From: a virus
Length of the DNA: 43,259 nucleotides
Virus record (IMG/VR): IMGVR_UViG_3300042934_000257
Location: 1 to 43,259 of that record
Direction: 5' to 3' (one strand)
In this document: piece by piece, positions 28,636 through 36,232 of the stretch
Numbering within the stretch: position 1 is the stretch's first letter
How the letters are laid out: the number at the start of each line of letters is the position of its first letter
Notes under the pieces: model-generated
The model's input: only the letters and a program-made list of their open reading frames with translations
The model's database searches: none
Told to the model about the DNA's origin: nothing
Program-made: the position numbers and the translations under genes

Positions 28636-29175
28636 TCAGGAAATGCCGAGAAGCTTGTCCAGCCGGCCTTCACGGCGGGCGGCGTTCACTTCCGCGGGAG
28701 AGAGTTTGTTGAGTTCATCGATTGACGTGATCTGCTTGACCTGGTTACTGATCGGGTCGCCCTGCTTGCCCTGACCATCCGAAGACGGGGCAGCCGGCGG
28801 GGTTCCCTTGAACGCCAAAAGCGCGGTGGCGGCCTCTTCAAGCGCTTCCTCCGTCGAACCGGAGAGAAGCGCCTCAGGCACACCATGCTTCGCGGCGATA
28901 GATGCACGAAGACGACCAACCTCGGCGGCAGCAAGAGCCTGCTCAGCCTTCTCAGCACGCTCAATGAGCTTCTGCTGCTCGGTCTTCTGGGCTTCCTCGA
29001 ACTCGTCAAAGCGTTTCGCTTTTTCCGCGTTCTCCTTCGCCCGCTGTTCGTTCTTCCGCGCGATTGCCTTCCACTTCTCCGCTTCCGCGGCGATGTCAGG
29101 CGTGTCAGTCGGGGCGTCCGTGGCGACCGTTTCGGCCGGCGTAACTTCCTCGACAGTTTCAGTGGTGTCAGTCAT
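28636..29175 (-). CDS. Capsid scaffolding protein (179 aa)
   Basis: A charged, coiled-coil-rich protein: an acidic N-terminus (TDTTETVEEVTPAETVATD), then EKWKAIARKNEQRAKENAEK and AEKAEQALAAAEVGRLRASI, typical of actinophage scaffolds. ATG 29175 is chosen: the frame further upstream runs through the terminator. It shapes the procapsid with the coat protein next door. Confidence 0.8.
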   Translation of the reverse strand: MTDTTETVEEVTPAETVATDAPTDTPDIAAEAEKWKAIARKNEQRAKENAEKAKRFDEFEEAQKTEQQKLIERAEKAEQALAAAEVGRLRASIAAKHGVPEALLSGSTEEALEEAATALLAFKGTPPAAPSSDGQGKQGDPISNQVKQITSIDELNKLSPAEVNAARREGRLDKLLGIS

Positions 29176-29182
29176 TGCAGAT

Positions 29183-29226
29183 CCCCGTTTCGGGCATAGA
29201 AAAAGCCCCACCGTTTCGGTGAGGCT
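29183..29226 (-). terminator. Terminator plus second hairpin in the scaffold leader
   Basis: On the minus strand AGCCTCACCG-AAA-CGGTGGGGCT is followed by TTTTTC, then CCCG-AAA-CGGG just before the scaffold start. The same two-hairpin arrangement with the shared linker TTTTTCTATG occurs at 33495-33537 before the small terminase gene. Confidence 0.75.
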
Positions 29227-29248
29227 CATCCCACTTAGGTGGGAAGTA

Positions 29249-29956
29249 TTAGTTCAGGTCACTAGGACCAGTGAAATGTTCGCCAGCCCAACCCAAAGTC
29301 GGACCCAGCTCGCCATGCATGTTCACTACGACCGTTTCGGCGCGCGGATCAGGTTCAGGGTCGAACTCGACCAACGGTTCAACACCGCAGTCGCAACCAG
29401 GGTGAATGGGCATCAGGTCAGCCTTGCGATACCGGTTCGTTGAAGCGATACGGCACTTGTCACAGTCCTCTTTGCCCGACAAAACACGCCGGTAGAACTG
29501 AAACCCAGACGACCCAACCGAACGTGACGCCTGTCGGTTCCGAGCCTGCTGCAAATCCGTCGAAACGATCGACGTCAACCGGTTCAGACCCTCGCCGACA
29601 GCGTCCGTGTACGCCGTACCGTTCGCCAACGCCGTATAAATCGAGACGGCAGGTCTGCGGTACACCTCAGACGCCGCCACACCCCGATACGCGACCACAG
29701 AACGATCAAGCGACGCAGTGTACGACACGCCAGCAAGCGACGCCATACGGCCCACATACGCGTCCGTCAACGCCGCGAGCTGCAACTGCCCAGCCTGCAC
29801 AGCCGGAACAATCTGCGCCACAATCCGCTCAACATCCGCATCACGGAACGACGAAGCCGCCCCCCACACCGCCAACGCATACGCAAGCACACGTTCACGA
29901 ATCTGAGAATTAGCGGACTCGTACGCACGGATCAGCGCATCACTCTCCGCCGACAT
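29249..29956 (-). CDS. MuF-like capsid/minor head protein (235 aa)
   Basis: A helical N-terminal half is followed by the MuF-type C-terminus: FQFYRRVLSGKEDCDKCRIA, then LMPIHPGCDCGVEPLV, with paired cysteines and histidine. These proteins sit inside the head near the portal, which is the upstream gene (17 bp overlap). Length is normal. Confidence 0.75.
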   Translation of the reverse strand: MSAESDALIRAYESANSQIRERVLAYALAVWGAASSFRDADVERIVAQIVPAVQAGQLQLAALTDAYVGRMASLAGVSYTASLDRSVVAYRGVAASEVYRRPAVSIYTALANGTAYTDAVGEGLNRLTSIVSTDLQQARNRQASRSVGSSGFQFYRRVLSGKEDCDKCRIASTNRYRKADLMPIHPGCDCGVEPLVEFDPEPDPRAETVVVNMHGELGPTLGWAGEHFTGPSDLN

Positions 29957-31310
29957 TCACGTCACCAGGATTCTGCGCCGGCTGCTGCGGGAACAAAGCC
30001 GCCAACTGCAACTGCTCAGCGGCACGCTCAACCTCCATGCGGTCAACCTGCTCCGCCGAGTAACCCAGAATCGTGGTCATGATCGTCCGCCACGGAACAC
30101 CCGAAGCCTTCGCCTGCGTCGCAGCCGCATACTTCTCCTGCAACGACACATGCTCAGGCGGCATCCACAGCAGAGTCACGCTGTCCTGCACGTCAGGGTG
30201 CTCAATGCGAAGCGCCGTCTCCAAAGCCGCCTCGAGCGGCGGCGTGAACCGTGCAATACGGTCACGAACCTTGAAGATCAACCCTTCCTTGTTGTACGCG
30301 GCACCCTCAGCAGACTGATTCGCGGCATCCTGCAACATCGGCCCCAGAGGAACCGACAACGTGCCAGAGAACTCCCGAAGGTCATCCTTCACGGCCTCGA
30401 GCATCGCCCGAATACCCTGCGACCCGTCCTGAGACTCCCAAATGTCGACACCCTCAGGGAGATCCCACACCGCACCAGGAGCAGGCTCGAACAACGCCGC
30501 ATAGTCGATCGGGTTGTCGTTCTCGTCCGTGGGAGGAAGCCCGCCCTTGAGCGCGCGCTGACGGAACGCCTGAATCGCGACCGTCGACAACCGCTGCAAA
30601 ATGCCGACGTTGATCCGGTCAATCAGGTCCGTGTGCTCCTCGAACTCACCCGTACCGCCGTGGTTCTCGAGCGCGAACACCGGGATCGGGCCTTTGAACT
30701 TTTCAGGCTCGCCAACAGCAACCCAGTCGCCCTCTTCCGCATTCTTCCACGGACGCTTCGACTTGTCGTCGGTCGCCGGGCGCGCGAACTTCTGACGCTC
30801 CCCCGGAACCCACACATACGCGTAGTCCAAAGCTTCGTCGTTGTCGCGCCACACCTTCAACGCCGCACGCGACACCCAAGGCTGCAAAGGATCCGTCGCC
30901 GCATACATGAACTCAGGCTGCTCAGCCGTCACAACAGCATTGCCGGCCGAATCCTGCCCAACAACGATGTACGCCGCCGACGTCGTCAACGTATCCCGAA
31001 TCGCATCCGGCACAGCCACATCAAGACGATTCCGACGCCAAATCAGACGAACCCGGTCATCATCCTGGTTAGCCTGACCAACCTGAACACCATTCGGAAC
31101 CATCCGATTCGCAGGAGCCTCAACAGCCAACCCGCCAAGGTTCGCACGAGCCTTCTTCTGAAAACGCGTCCACGAAGCCCGAACATTCTGGCCCATCTCC
31201 GGAACCGGCGCGTCACCATTCGCATAGCTCCGCAACCGGTCAATCCGGGGTCGCCTCTCATCCAAACGCTTCGCGAGAATCGGAAGCCACTCCTCAGGCG
31301 TTCGAGCCAT
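29940..31310 (-). CDS. Portal protein, SPP1 gp6-like (456 aa)
   Basis: MARTPEEWLPILAKRLDERR, then IDRLRSYANGDAPVPEMG, is a standard actinophage portal start. The body has NLGGLAVEAPANRMVPNGVQ and a stem/crown region with FSGTLSVPLGPML and NQSAEGAAYNKEGL. GGGGGG precedes ATG 31310. It forms the DNA channel at the vertex and docks the terminase. Confidence 0.9.
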   Translation of the reverse strand: MARTPEEWLPILAKRLDERRPRIDRLRSYANGDAPVPEMGQNVRASWTRFQKKARANLGGLAVEAPANRMVPNGVQVGQANQDDDRVRLIWRRNRLDVAVPDAIRDTLTTSAAYIVVGQDSAGNAVVTAEQPEFMYAATDPLQPWVSRAALKVWRDNDEALDYAYVWVPGERQKFARPATDDKSKRPWKNAEEGDWVAVGEPEKFKGPIPVFALENHGGTGEFEEHTDLIDRINVGILQRLSTVAIQAFRQRALKGGLPPTDENDNPIDYAALFEPAPGAVWDLPEGVDIWESQDGSQGIRAMLEAVKDDLREFSGTLSVPLGPMLQDAANQSAEGAAYNKEGLIFKVRDRIARFTPPLEAALETALRIEHPDVQDSVTLLWMPPEHVSLQEKYAAATQAKASGVPWRTIMTTILGYSAEQVDRMEVERAAEQLQLAALFPQQPAQNPGDVNVGGE

Positions 31311-31319
31311 TCCAACCCC

Positions 31320-33032
31320 CTAGTTGATGCGCCGCGGAACCCCCCGGCTACGCAAGCCGATGCCCTTAGCGAGCGCGTCCTGCCGCGCCGTGTAAGCCAA
31401 CACCGCAGCAACCGCGGCATCGATTTTGTTCAGGGAGTCCGGATTCTCCTTGTGGATCTGCACGCCCTGCGCGCCAAGACGACGCCGAGCGTTCAAAACA
31501 TGAGCAGTCAACGACTTCTCACCCAAATGACGGATCTGCTTCTCAGCAATCGCCTCATACATGCGGTTCAAAGCGTCAGCAACAGCAACACCACGCCGGC
31601 CAGACATCCACCAATACATCGGATGCCCCGCCACATGCCCGCGAACCTTCAACCTCGACGCGTACTTGCCCTCCCACGCATCAATACGACCCGACCACTT
31701 CGCAGCCGGATCGCAATACATGGCAACCACCTGATACGTCTTGAACGTGTCCGCGACCGTAGCCTCAATCTGCTCAATCGGAGCCGACCAGCCCTCACCC
31801 GAAGGCCCGTCAGGCTGCTCCCACACACCCAGCTCAAACAGCAACCCGTCAGAGACGCGGCAGCCGATCAGAGCGGTAGCGTCAGCCTTCCCACGTGCGC
31901 GACCCTCAGAACCGTCAAACCCGACCGTGATCAGCTCGCCACGAGCCGGCGGAGTAGGAACATCATCAGGCAACGGACCAATAGCACGCCACTGAACCTG
32001 CGACACCCACGCATCCTGCGCCGAGTTCGCCTGGTTGAAGAAGTATCGCCTCGAATCAGCCGGATCGTTGCGCGGATCGAAAATCTCATCCAAGATGCGC
32101 TGCAAATCCATCACATCAGCGAACGGACCATACGCTTCCTTCAACCCCGCCAACACGGCAGCCTCATCAGACAAATCCGGAGTCGGATCCGCCTCACGAT
32201 GATCGAACAGCAGGCGCGCACGTTTCGTCTTACCCGCCTGAATCAGCCGCGCCAACTCATGCGTGCCCTCAGCAACCGAACCCTGCCCATCCATGTACAT
32301 GGTGGACGTCTCGAGCGACCACGGCGTAGCAGCCTTACGCTTGCCGAGATTACGACGAACCGTCTTATACATGCGGTGCAAGCCCGGCAGCACATAAAGG
32401 TGCGTCTCGTCAAAAACGACGAACGTCTCTTTACCGCCATCCTTCGCGGAATCCGAAGCGGTCGACGGGATGATCTCCCCACCATTCGGCAGAAACACAC
32501 GCGTCAAACCAGCACCATCACGAGGCATGCCCGCAGCGAGCGGTCCCTCGCTCAAGTTGAAGTAGATGTTGTCGTAAGTGTTGCCCGCCTGGCCCTCTTC
32601 CGTCGCCAAACACCGAATCACCGGGTACGTGACAACATGCCCGACCGGTTCGCCCTCTTCGAAGTCGTACCGGAACTTGCAACCCGTCAGCAGGCAGCCG
32701 GCGTCCTCGCACGAGAACACCTCGCCCTGTTCCGCCCAGTGATCGAACCTGACCGGAGCCAAAGCCTCACCCAACGCGATAAACGCCGCCAGCTCAGACT
32801 TCGCGCGACCCTTCGCCCTCGAAATGAACACCGAGTCATACTGACGACGCCCGGACTCGTCTAACGCGTAACAGTCGACGACAAACCCGGCGAACTCGCC
32901 ATCCAACTCGATATCAGTACCAACAACATCACCAGGACCGTGGACGCAATGCCACTCGATCCAATCGCACAGGAAGTGGCCTAGCGAACGAGAACGGTCA
33001 TGATCGGGCGCGCGAACCAGCTCACGCATCAT
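31320..33032 (-). CDS. Terminase large subunit (570 aa)
   Basis: The ATPase has a Walker A-like SRAKGRAKSE at about 71-80 and a Walker B plus catalytic glutamate VVFDETH at about 205-211. The nuclease domain starts near VGFDGSEGRARGKADATAL and continues to AMYCDPAAKW. The start overlaps the small terminase gene by 11 bp; two tandem ATGs make the exact start uncertain by one codon. It cuts and translocates DNA into the head. Confidence 0.9.
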   Translation of the reverse strand: MMRELVRAPDHDRSRSLGHFLCDWIEWHCVHGPGDVVGTDIELDGEFAGFVVDCYALDESGRRQYDSVFISRAKGRAKSELAAFIALGEALAPVRFDHWAEQGEVFSCEDAGCLLTGCKFRYDFEEGEPVGHVVTYPVIRCLATEEGQAGNTYDNIYFNLSEGPLAAGMPRDGAGLTRVFLPNGGEIIPSTASDSAKDGGKETFVVFDETHLYVLPGLHRMYKTVRRNLGKRKAATPWSLETSTMYMDGQGSVAEGTHELARLIQAGKTKRARLLFDHREADPTPDLSDEAAVLAGLKEAYGPFADVMDLQRILDEIFDPRNDPADSRRYFFNQANSAQDAWVSQVQWRAIGPLPDDVPTPPARGELITVGFDGSEGRARGKADATALIGCRVSDGLLFELGVWEQPDGPSGEGWSAPIEQIEATVADTFKTYQVVAMYCDPAAKWSGRIDAWEGKYASRLKVRGHVAGHPMYWWMSGRRGVAVADALNRMYEAIAEKQIRHLGEKSLTAHVLNARRRLGAQGVQIHKENPDSLNKIDAAVAAVLAYTARQDALAKGIGLRSRGVPRRIN

Positions 33033-33486
33033 CCAACTTGCGACGACTACGCGATGACATATCAGTCACAACCGCGCCAGACTCAACAGCCTCGAGCTTC
33101 ACCGGCACATACCGAATCCGCAACTTACGACGAGACTCAACAGTCGTCCCCAAATAGCCGTCCTCACGCTGCCGCAACTCCGACGCAGCCGAAGCCACAC
33201 CACAGAACGCCGCATCCGCCGTATGCACCGCAGTGTGCAAAGCGAACATCCAATCAGACTCACGCCACAACTTACAATGCGGCATCGACGACACCACAGC
33301 CCACCAATCGTGAGTCATCTGCTGCAACACGACTTCCTCTTGGCCGGCGCGCGTAATCACAGTCCGCGTAGCAGGAAGTTCAGGCTTCGGACCCGCATAC
33401 GGGACGTCCTCAACCTCAGTCCAATCCAAACGAGGAGCACCCTTATTCAGAGACTTCTCATTCGGTTGACGGCCAGGAACAGCCAT
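33022..33486 (-). CDS. Terminase small subunit (154 aa)
   Basis: MAVPGRQPNEKSLNKGAPRLDW, then TEVEDVPYAGPKPELPATR, is an actinophage small-terminase opening; the C-terminal half is helical and basic. ATG 33486 follows GGGAGG; the open frame further upstream passes through the terminator and is rejected. It recognises the packaging site for the large subunit. Confidence 0.7.
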   Translation of the reverse strand: MAVPGRQPNEKSLNKGAPRLDWTEVEDVPYAGPKPELPATRTVITRAGQEEVVLQQMTHDWWAVVSSMPHCKLWRESDWMFALHTAVHTADAAFCGVASAASELRQREDGYLGTTVESRRKLRIRYVPVKLEAVESGAVVTDMSSRSRRKLDDA

Positions 33487-33494
33487 GATTTGCC

Positions 33495-33537
33495 TCCCGT
33501 TTCGGGACATAGAAAAAAGCCCCCCGTTTCGGGAAGC
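33495..33537 (-). terminator. Terminator plus second hairpin in the small terminase leader
   Basis: On the minus strand GCTTCCCG-AAA-CGGGGGGC is followed by TTTTTT, then TCCCG-AAA-CGGGA directly before the SD. It separates the HNH gene from the terminase genes and matches the element before the scaffold gene at 29183-29226. Confidence 0.75.
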
Positions 33538-33642
33538 CATACGCGCGCGCGTGAGAAAGGTTTCTAATTCATTCGCACAGCGATCCACAGCACCTTCCCG
33601 CGCTCCGACCGGGTGGGGAGGGGGTGGGTGGCCCCCGGTTGG
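33538..33642 (+). other. Intergenic stretch with G-quadruplex motif near terminase
   Basis: GGGTGGGGAGGGGGTGGG (33611-33628) has four G-runs separated by single bases, a strong quadruplex motif on the plus strand. The alternating ACGCGCGCGCGT lies at about 33541-33552. No gene is seen. Position between HNH and small terminase is where cos sites lie in many phages, but no cos overhang can be named. Confidence 0.45.
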
Positions 33643-33948
33643 TCAGTTGAGTCCGGGGTGTTTCTCTGTTGGTCGTCGTGTGCTTCGTGGTGTTCGTGCT
33701 GCTCGTGCTTGTTGTTGTGTTTCTTTGTTGTGATGCCATGCGCAGAGCATGACGACGTCGTCTACCCCTACTTGCTTGCCCTCATACCAGCGTGTGGTTT
33801 CGTGTGCCTCGAGCTTGGTTGTCTCGGTGCAGCGTGTGCCGTCTCGCATGGTGGCTGTGCACCTACCCCCGTCCCTCAGTAGGGCTGCCCTGCGTATTGG
33901 GGTGGGGACGTGTGTGGGGCGGGAGTGTTCCCAGTGGTGGGGGGTCAT
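33643..33948 (-). CDS. Terminase-adjacent HNH endonuclease (101 aa)
   Basis: RRAALLRDGGRCTATMRDGTRCTETTKLEAHETTRWYEGKQVGVDDVVMLCAWHHNKET shows the DGGRC, EAH and LCAWHHN blocks of HNH nucleases. In HK97-like phages such a nuclease beside the terminase is needed for specific cleavage of packaging DNA. GGAGA precedes ATG 33948. Its coding strand is A/C-rich, unlike the late genes. Confidence 0.75.
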   Translation of the reverse strand: MTPHHWEHSRPTHVPTPIRRAALLRDGGRCTATMRDGTRCTETTKLEAHETTRWYEGKQVGVDDVVMLCAWHHNKETQQQARAARTPRSTRRPTEKHPGLN

Positions 33949-34021
33949 GTCTCCTGCCGGGGGTGTTGTCCCTCAGGGTGGGCACTGTTTGGGTGGGGTC
34001 TGTTTGAGGTAGGTTGCGTTC

Positions 34022-34285
34022 ATGAGTGGTGTGCAGGTTGTGTATGTTCGTCAGCCGAAGAGTCTTGTTGGGACTTATCTGTTGTGGTTCTTCCTCGGCG
34101 GGTTTGGTGTGCATCACTTCTACACTGGCAACCCCGGTGCTGGGATTGCCATGCTGTTGCTGAACGTGGTTGGTTGGGCGTTGACCGTCTTTCTGGTCGG
34201 GTGGCTCATCCTCGCGGTGGTCGTCATCTGGTGGATCATTGATGCGTTCCTGATCCCCGGATATGTGAGAGCCGCTAACACCTAG
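34022..34285 (+). CDS. TM2-domain membrane protein on the plus strand (87 aa)
   Basis: KSLVGTYLLWFFLGGFGVHHFYTGNPGAGIAMLLLNVVGW is a clear TM2 signature (LGxxGxHxFYxG), followed by a second span (FLVGWLILAVVVIWWIIDAFLIPGY). TM2 proteins are common in bacteria and occasional in phages; their role is unclear. It diverges from the terminase-side HNH gene and converges tail to tail with a small minus gene. It could be expressed in the prophage. Confidence 0.8.
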   Translation: MSGVQVVYVRQPKSLVGTYLLWFFLGGFGVHHFYTGNPGAGIAMLLLNVVGWALTVFLVGWLILAVVVIWWIIDAFLIPGYVRAANT

Positions 34286-34359
34286 TCTTTGCGGTGTGGG
34301 TTGAAGTTCGCCCATAACTCTTTGATTGCCGCCCAGTATTCGGGTGTGACCTCAGCCAC
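34282..34359 (-). CDS. NPHRKD microprotein 1 (25 aa)
   Basis: The GTG-started peptide reads AEVTPEYWAAIKELWANFNPHRKD. It overlaps the upstream gene by eight bases (GTGGCTGA). The last six residues, NPHRKD, are the same as those of the 44-residue protein at 34626-34760. Its stop shares CTAG with the convergent TM2 gene. Translation not proven; the shared tail argues for it. Confidence 0.45.
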   Translation of the reverse strand: MAEVTPEYWAAIKELWANFNPHRKD

Positions 34360-34615
34360 GGGCAGCCTCGGCCTGCTTGTGCCAGTCCATGTGACCTTGC
34401 CAAAGCGCCGCCGCGGCAGGCAGCGCCGCGAAACATACCGAACAGGTCGGGGCCACAAACACCTGAAAGTCCTCGTCCGACTTCACAAGCCTGATACCCA
34501 GGTCGACCGCGCGCTGTTCGATTTCTGCCTGTTGGGCGGCCAACGCCTGCAACCGCAGGGCGTGGTCCACGTAAGCGGCCGTCATCGCCTGGACTCTCTT
34601 CTCGCCGATCATCAT
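34352..34615 (-). CDS. Small protein with C2H2-type zinc motif (87 aa)
   Basis: A helical N-terminus (RVQAMTAAYVDHALRLQALAAQQAEIEQRA) is followed by CSVCFAALPAAAALWQGHMDWH, a C-x2-C ... H-x3-H zinc-finger spacing. ATG 34615 follows GAGGA by seven bases. Function unknown; possibly nucleic-acid binding. Confidence 0.6.
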   Translation of the reverse strand: MMIGEKRVQAMTAAYVDHALRLQALAAQQAEIEQRAVDLGIRLVKSDEDFQVFVAPTCSVCFAALPAAAALWQGHMDWHKQAEAARG

Positions 34616-34625
34616 TTCTTCGTCC

Positions 34626-34760
34626 TCAGTCCTTGCGGTGTGGGTTGTACTTCGCGTACCAACCCCGTGTGTTCTGGTCTTCGGCCATGTCTTGTTCAGC
34701 GCATTGCCCGGCAGCCCACGATGACGTGTACTCGGAAGCGCACTCACTACAGGGATGCAT
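34626..34760 (-). CDS. NPHRKD microprotein 2, cysteine-containing (44 aa)
   Basis: The frame MHPCSECASEYTSSWAAGQC ends in WYAKYNPHRKD. CSEC and a later C could bind a metal. The C-terminal NPHRKD matches the neighbouring 25-residue product. ATG 34760 overlaps the DUF2283 stop (TGATG). Function unknown. Confidence 0.55.
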   Translation of the reverse strand: MHPCSECASEYTSSWAAGQCAEQDMAEDQNTRGWYAKYNPHRKD

Positions 34761-34921
34761 CAAACAAGCACCTCGACGCCGACAACGGACCCGGACTCGT
34801 CGAAGTCGATGTTCACGGTTCCGAAGTTGCCGCCGAACGACTGGGTCATGGTGACCCTGGCTGACTCCTCGGTTAGATAGACGTATGCAACCCCTTCGCC
34901 GGGGTCATGCCGGATCAGCAT
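34760..34921 (-). CDS. DUF2283-family protein (53 aa)
   Basis: The motif AYVYLTEE ... VNIDFDESGSVVGVEVL is the DUF2283 pattern. The family is small and of unknown function, seen in bacteria and phages. ATG 34921 overlaps the 29-residue gene's stop (TGATG). Length fits the family. Confidence 0.75.
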   Translation of the reverse strand: MLIRHDPGEGVAYVYLTEESARVTMTQSFGGNFGTVNIDFDESGSVVGVEVLV

Positions 34922-35010
34922 CAGTGCTCCATCTTCGCGGTGTCTTCGACGGCGGTCACGAGTTCGTCTAACGCAGCCTCAAGCTCAGCGAACAACTCAT
35001 CCCTGGTCAT
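34921..35010 (-). CDS. Acidic helical microprotein (29 aa)
   Basis: MTRDELFAELEAALDELVTA continues VEDTAKMEH: one amphipathic acidic helix. It overlaps the upstream gene by 14 bp and is coupled to the DUF2283 gene. No strong SD is seen. Function unknown. Confidence 0.45.
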   Translation of the reverse strand: MTRDELFAELEAALDELVTAVEDTAKMEH

Positions 35011-35320
35011 CTGCGTGCCACCTCAACGTCTGCTCGTAGCATTCGATGTCGCCGCAATAGTGCGTAGCGATGATCACGCGCCCGGTGATCGTCCACCCGA
35101 TGACGATGGTTTCGCGGGAGTATTCGTCGTGCCCTCGGTAGAAGGGGAGAAGTGTGGCCCACCCAAACCAGCGCCATTGTGGCTTCCAGAACCACACGCG
35201 GCCACCAGCAAACGACTTGATCTCATTCTTCAAGCGCGCCTTGAACGCCGCGCGACGCTGAGCCTTCCGAAGCGCACGGTCACGAACGAACTCGTATCGC
35301 TCATCCCTGGTCGTCATCAT
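34997..35320 (-). CDS. Hypothetical protein (107 aa)
   Basis: A basic N-terminus (RDRALRKAQRRAAFKARLKNE) is followed by an aromatic, beta-type domain (VWFWKPQWRWFGWATLLPFYRG) and a C-terminal beta pair with two cysteines. ATG 35320 has GGGG five bases upstream; a GTG at 35326 is also possible. It overlaps the upstream gene by 20 bp. Function unknown. Confidence 0.55.
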   Translation of the reverse strand: MMTTRDERYEFVRDRALRKAQRRAAFKARLKNEIKSFAGGRVWFWKPQWRWFGWATLLPFYRGHDEYSRETIVIGWTITGRVIIATHYCGDIECYEQTLRWHADDQG

Positions 35321-35558
35321 CCGCACCCCACGCGAGCATGTCGTTCGTTGTGACCTTCATGTACGAGATCAGACCCATCGTGGTCACAATGTTCTGCGTG
35401 TCCGGAACCTCACGGAGAGTGCGCACGCCGGCTTCCTGGATGTCCTCAACGTTGCTCCCGAACATCTGGATGACGTAGCCCGACATGAGCGCACCTGAAC
35501 ACTCAGCAGCGAAGTGCGCCTGAATGGCGTCCTCCATCGCAGCCTTGGTGTCGGTCAC
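35301..35558 (-). CDS. Hypothetical acidic protein (85 aa)
   Basis: GTG 35558 is preceded by AGGG. Read from GTG the protein is MTDTKAAMEDAIQAHFAAEC, helical, with an acidic end (WGADDDDQG). Function unknown. Confidence 0.55.
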   Translation of the reverse strand: MTDTKAAMEDAIQAHFAAECSGALMSGYVIQMFGSNVEDIQEAGVRTLREVPDTQNIVTTMGLISYMKVTTNDMLAWGADDDDQG

Positions 35559-35563
35559 AGTGA

Positions 35564-36127
35564 CTACCCTTCGACGTTGTGCGTGTAGAGCTTCGACCGC
35601 ATCGCGCTAGCCGCGCCGGCTGCTTCATCGACAGTCGCGTAGTACCCGCAGTGATATTGGCGTCCGTTGTGCCTCACCTGAGCCAACCAAGTACTACTGC
35701 GCTTGTCCCATGTGACACCGCGCGCCCCGGACGTGTTGTCCTTGCGCAGCCCCACGTTCTCCAAGTTCTGCTTGTTAGTCGCGAGTCGCAGATGTTCGGG
35801 GTTCACGCAGCTCGTGTTCCGGCAAATGTGGTCGATGAACAGGCCCTCGGGGATCTCGCCGTTCGCGATCTCGTAGGCGACACGGTGCGCGGGGCGGACC
35901 TTCCCGCGCCATCCGAAGCTGCCGTAGCCTCGATGGTTCGTCGCACCGGTCCACTTCCAGCAACCGTCGCGCTTTTCAACCTTGTCCCAGAATCGCTCTT
36001 CCGGGGTGGGTTCGTACCGGCCGTCGAAGCTTCCGTAGCGCCGCAGGCGGTAGTAGTGGGGGCGGCAGTGCTGGCGGTTGATCGTCTCGGTGTAGCAACC
36101 AGGGACGATGCAGGTAGACTTGTTCAC
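35564..36127 (-). CDS. HNH endonuclease with AP2-like domain and N-terminal zinc motif (187 aa)
   Basis: The order is CIVPGCYTETINRQHCRPHYYR (zinc), then CWKWTGATNHRGYGSFGW ... VAYEIANGEIPEGLFIDHICRNTSCVNPEHLRLAT (HNH_3), then NTSGARGVTWDKRSSTWLAQVRHNGRQYHCGYYATV (AP2). It is close to the 9179-9655 protein over the last two parts. GTG 36127 follows GAGGAG by six bases. Probable homing endonuclease. Confidence 0.85.
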   Translation of the reverse strand: MNKSTCIVPGCYTETINRQHCRPHYYRLRRYGSFDGRYEPTPEERFWDKVEKRDGCWKWTGATNHRGYGSFGWRGKVRPAHRVAYEIANGEIPEGLFIDHICRNTSCVNPEHLRLATNKQNLENVGLRKDNTSGARGVTWDKRSSTWLAQVRHNGRQYHCGYYATVDEAAGAASAMRSKLYTHNVEG

Positions 36128-36154
36128 AGCGAACTCCTCAATAGTTCGTTCGTG

Positions 36155-36187
36155 CCCCCGGAGGATGCCAGTCCTCGCGGGGGTTTT
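36155..36187 (+). terminator. Hairpin with plus-strand U-tract in the HNH leader
   Basis: CCCCCG and GAGGA pair with TCCTC and CGGGGG around a bulged G, followed on the plus strand by TTTTGT. The design (two stems, bulged G, TTTT) is the same as at 3177-3215. It may stop plus-strand transcripts that arise from the TM2 region, or act as a leader structure of the minus HNH mRNA. Confidence 0.5.
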
Positions 36188-36232
36188 GTACGCTCTATTG
36201 TCTCACGGCCCTATGACAGTTCCGGGGGCAGC

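Noticed and set aside
30150-32864. A 904-codon plus-strand open frame across the portal and terminase genes
   Set aside because: It is the antisense shadow of GC-rich minus genes with clear portal and terminase motifs; its translation is arginine/histidine-rich without domains. Similar shadows at 18606-20000, 22989-24380 and 27220-28623 were dropped for the same reason.
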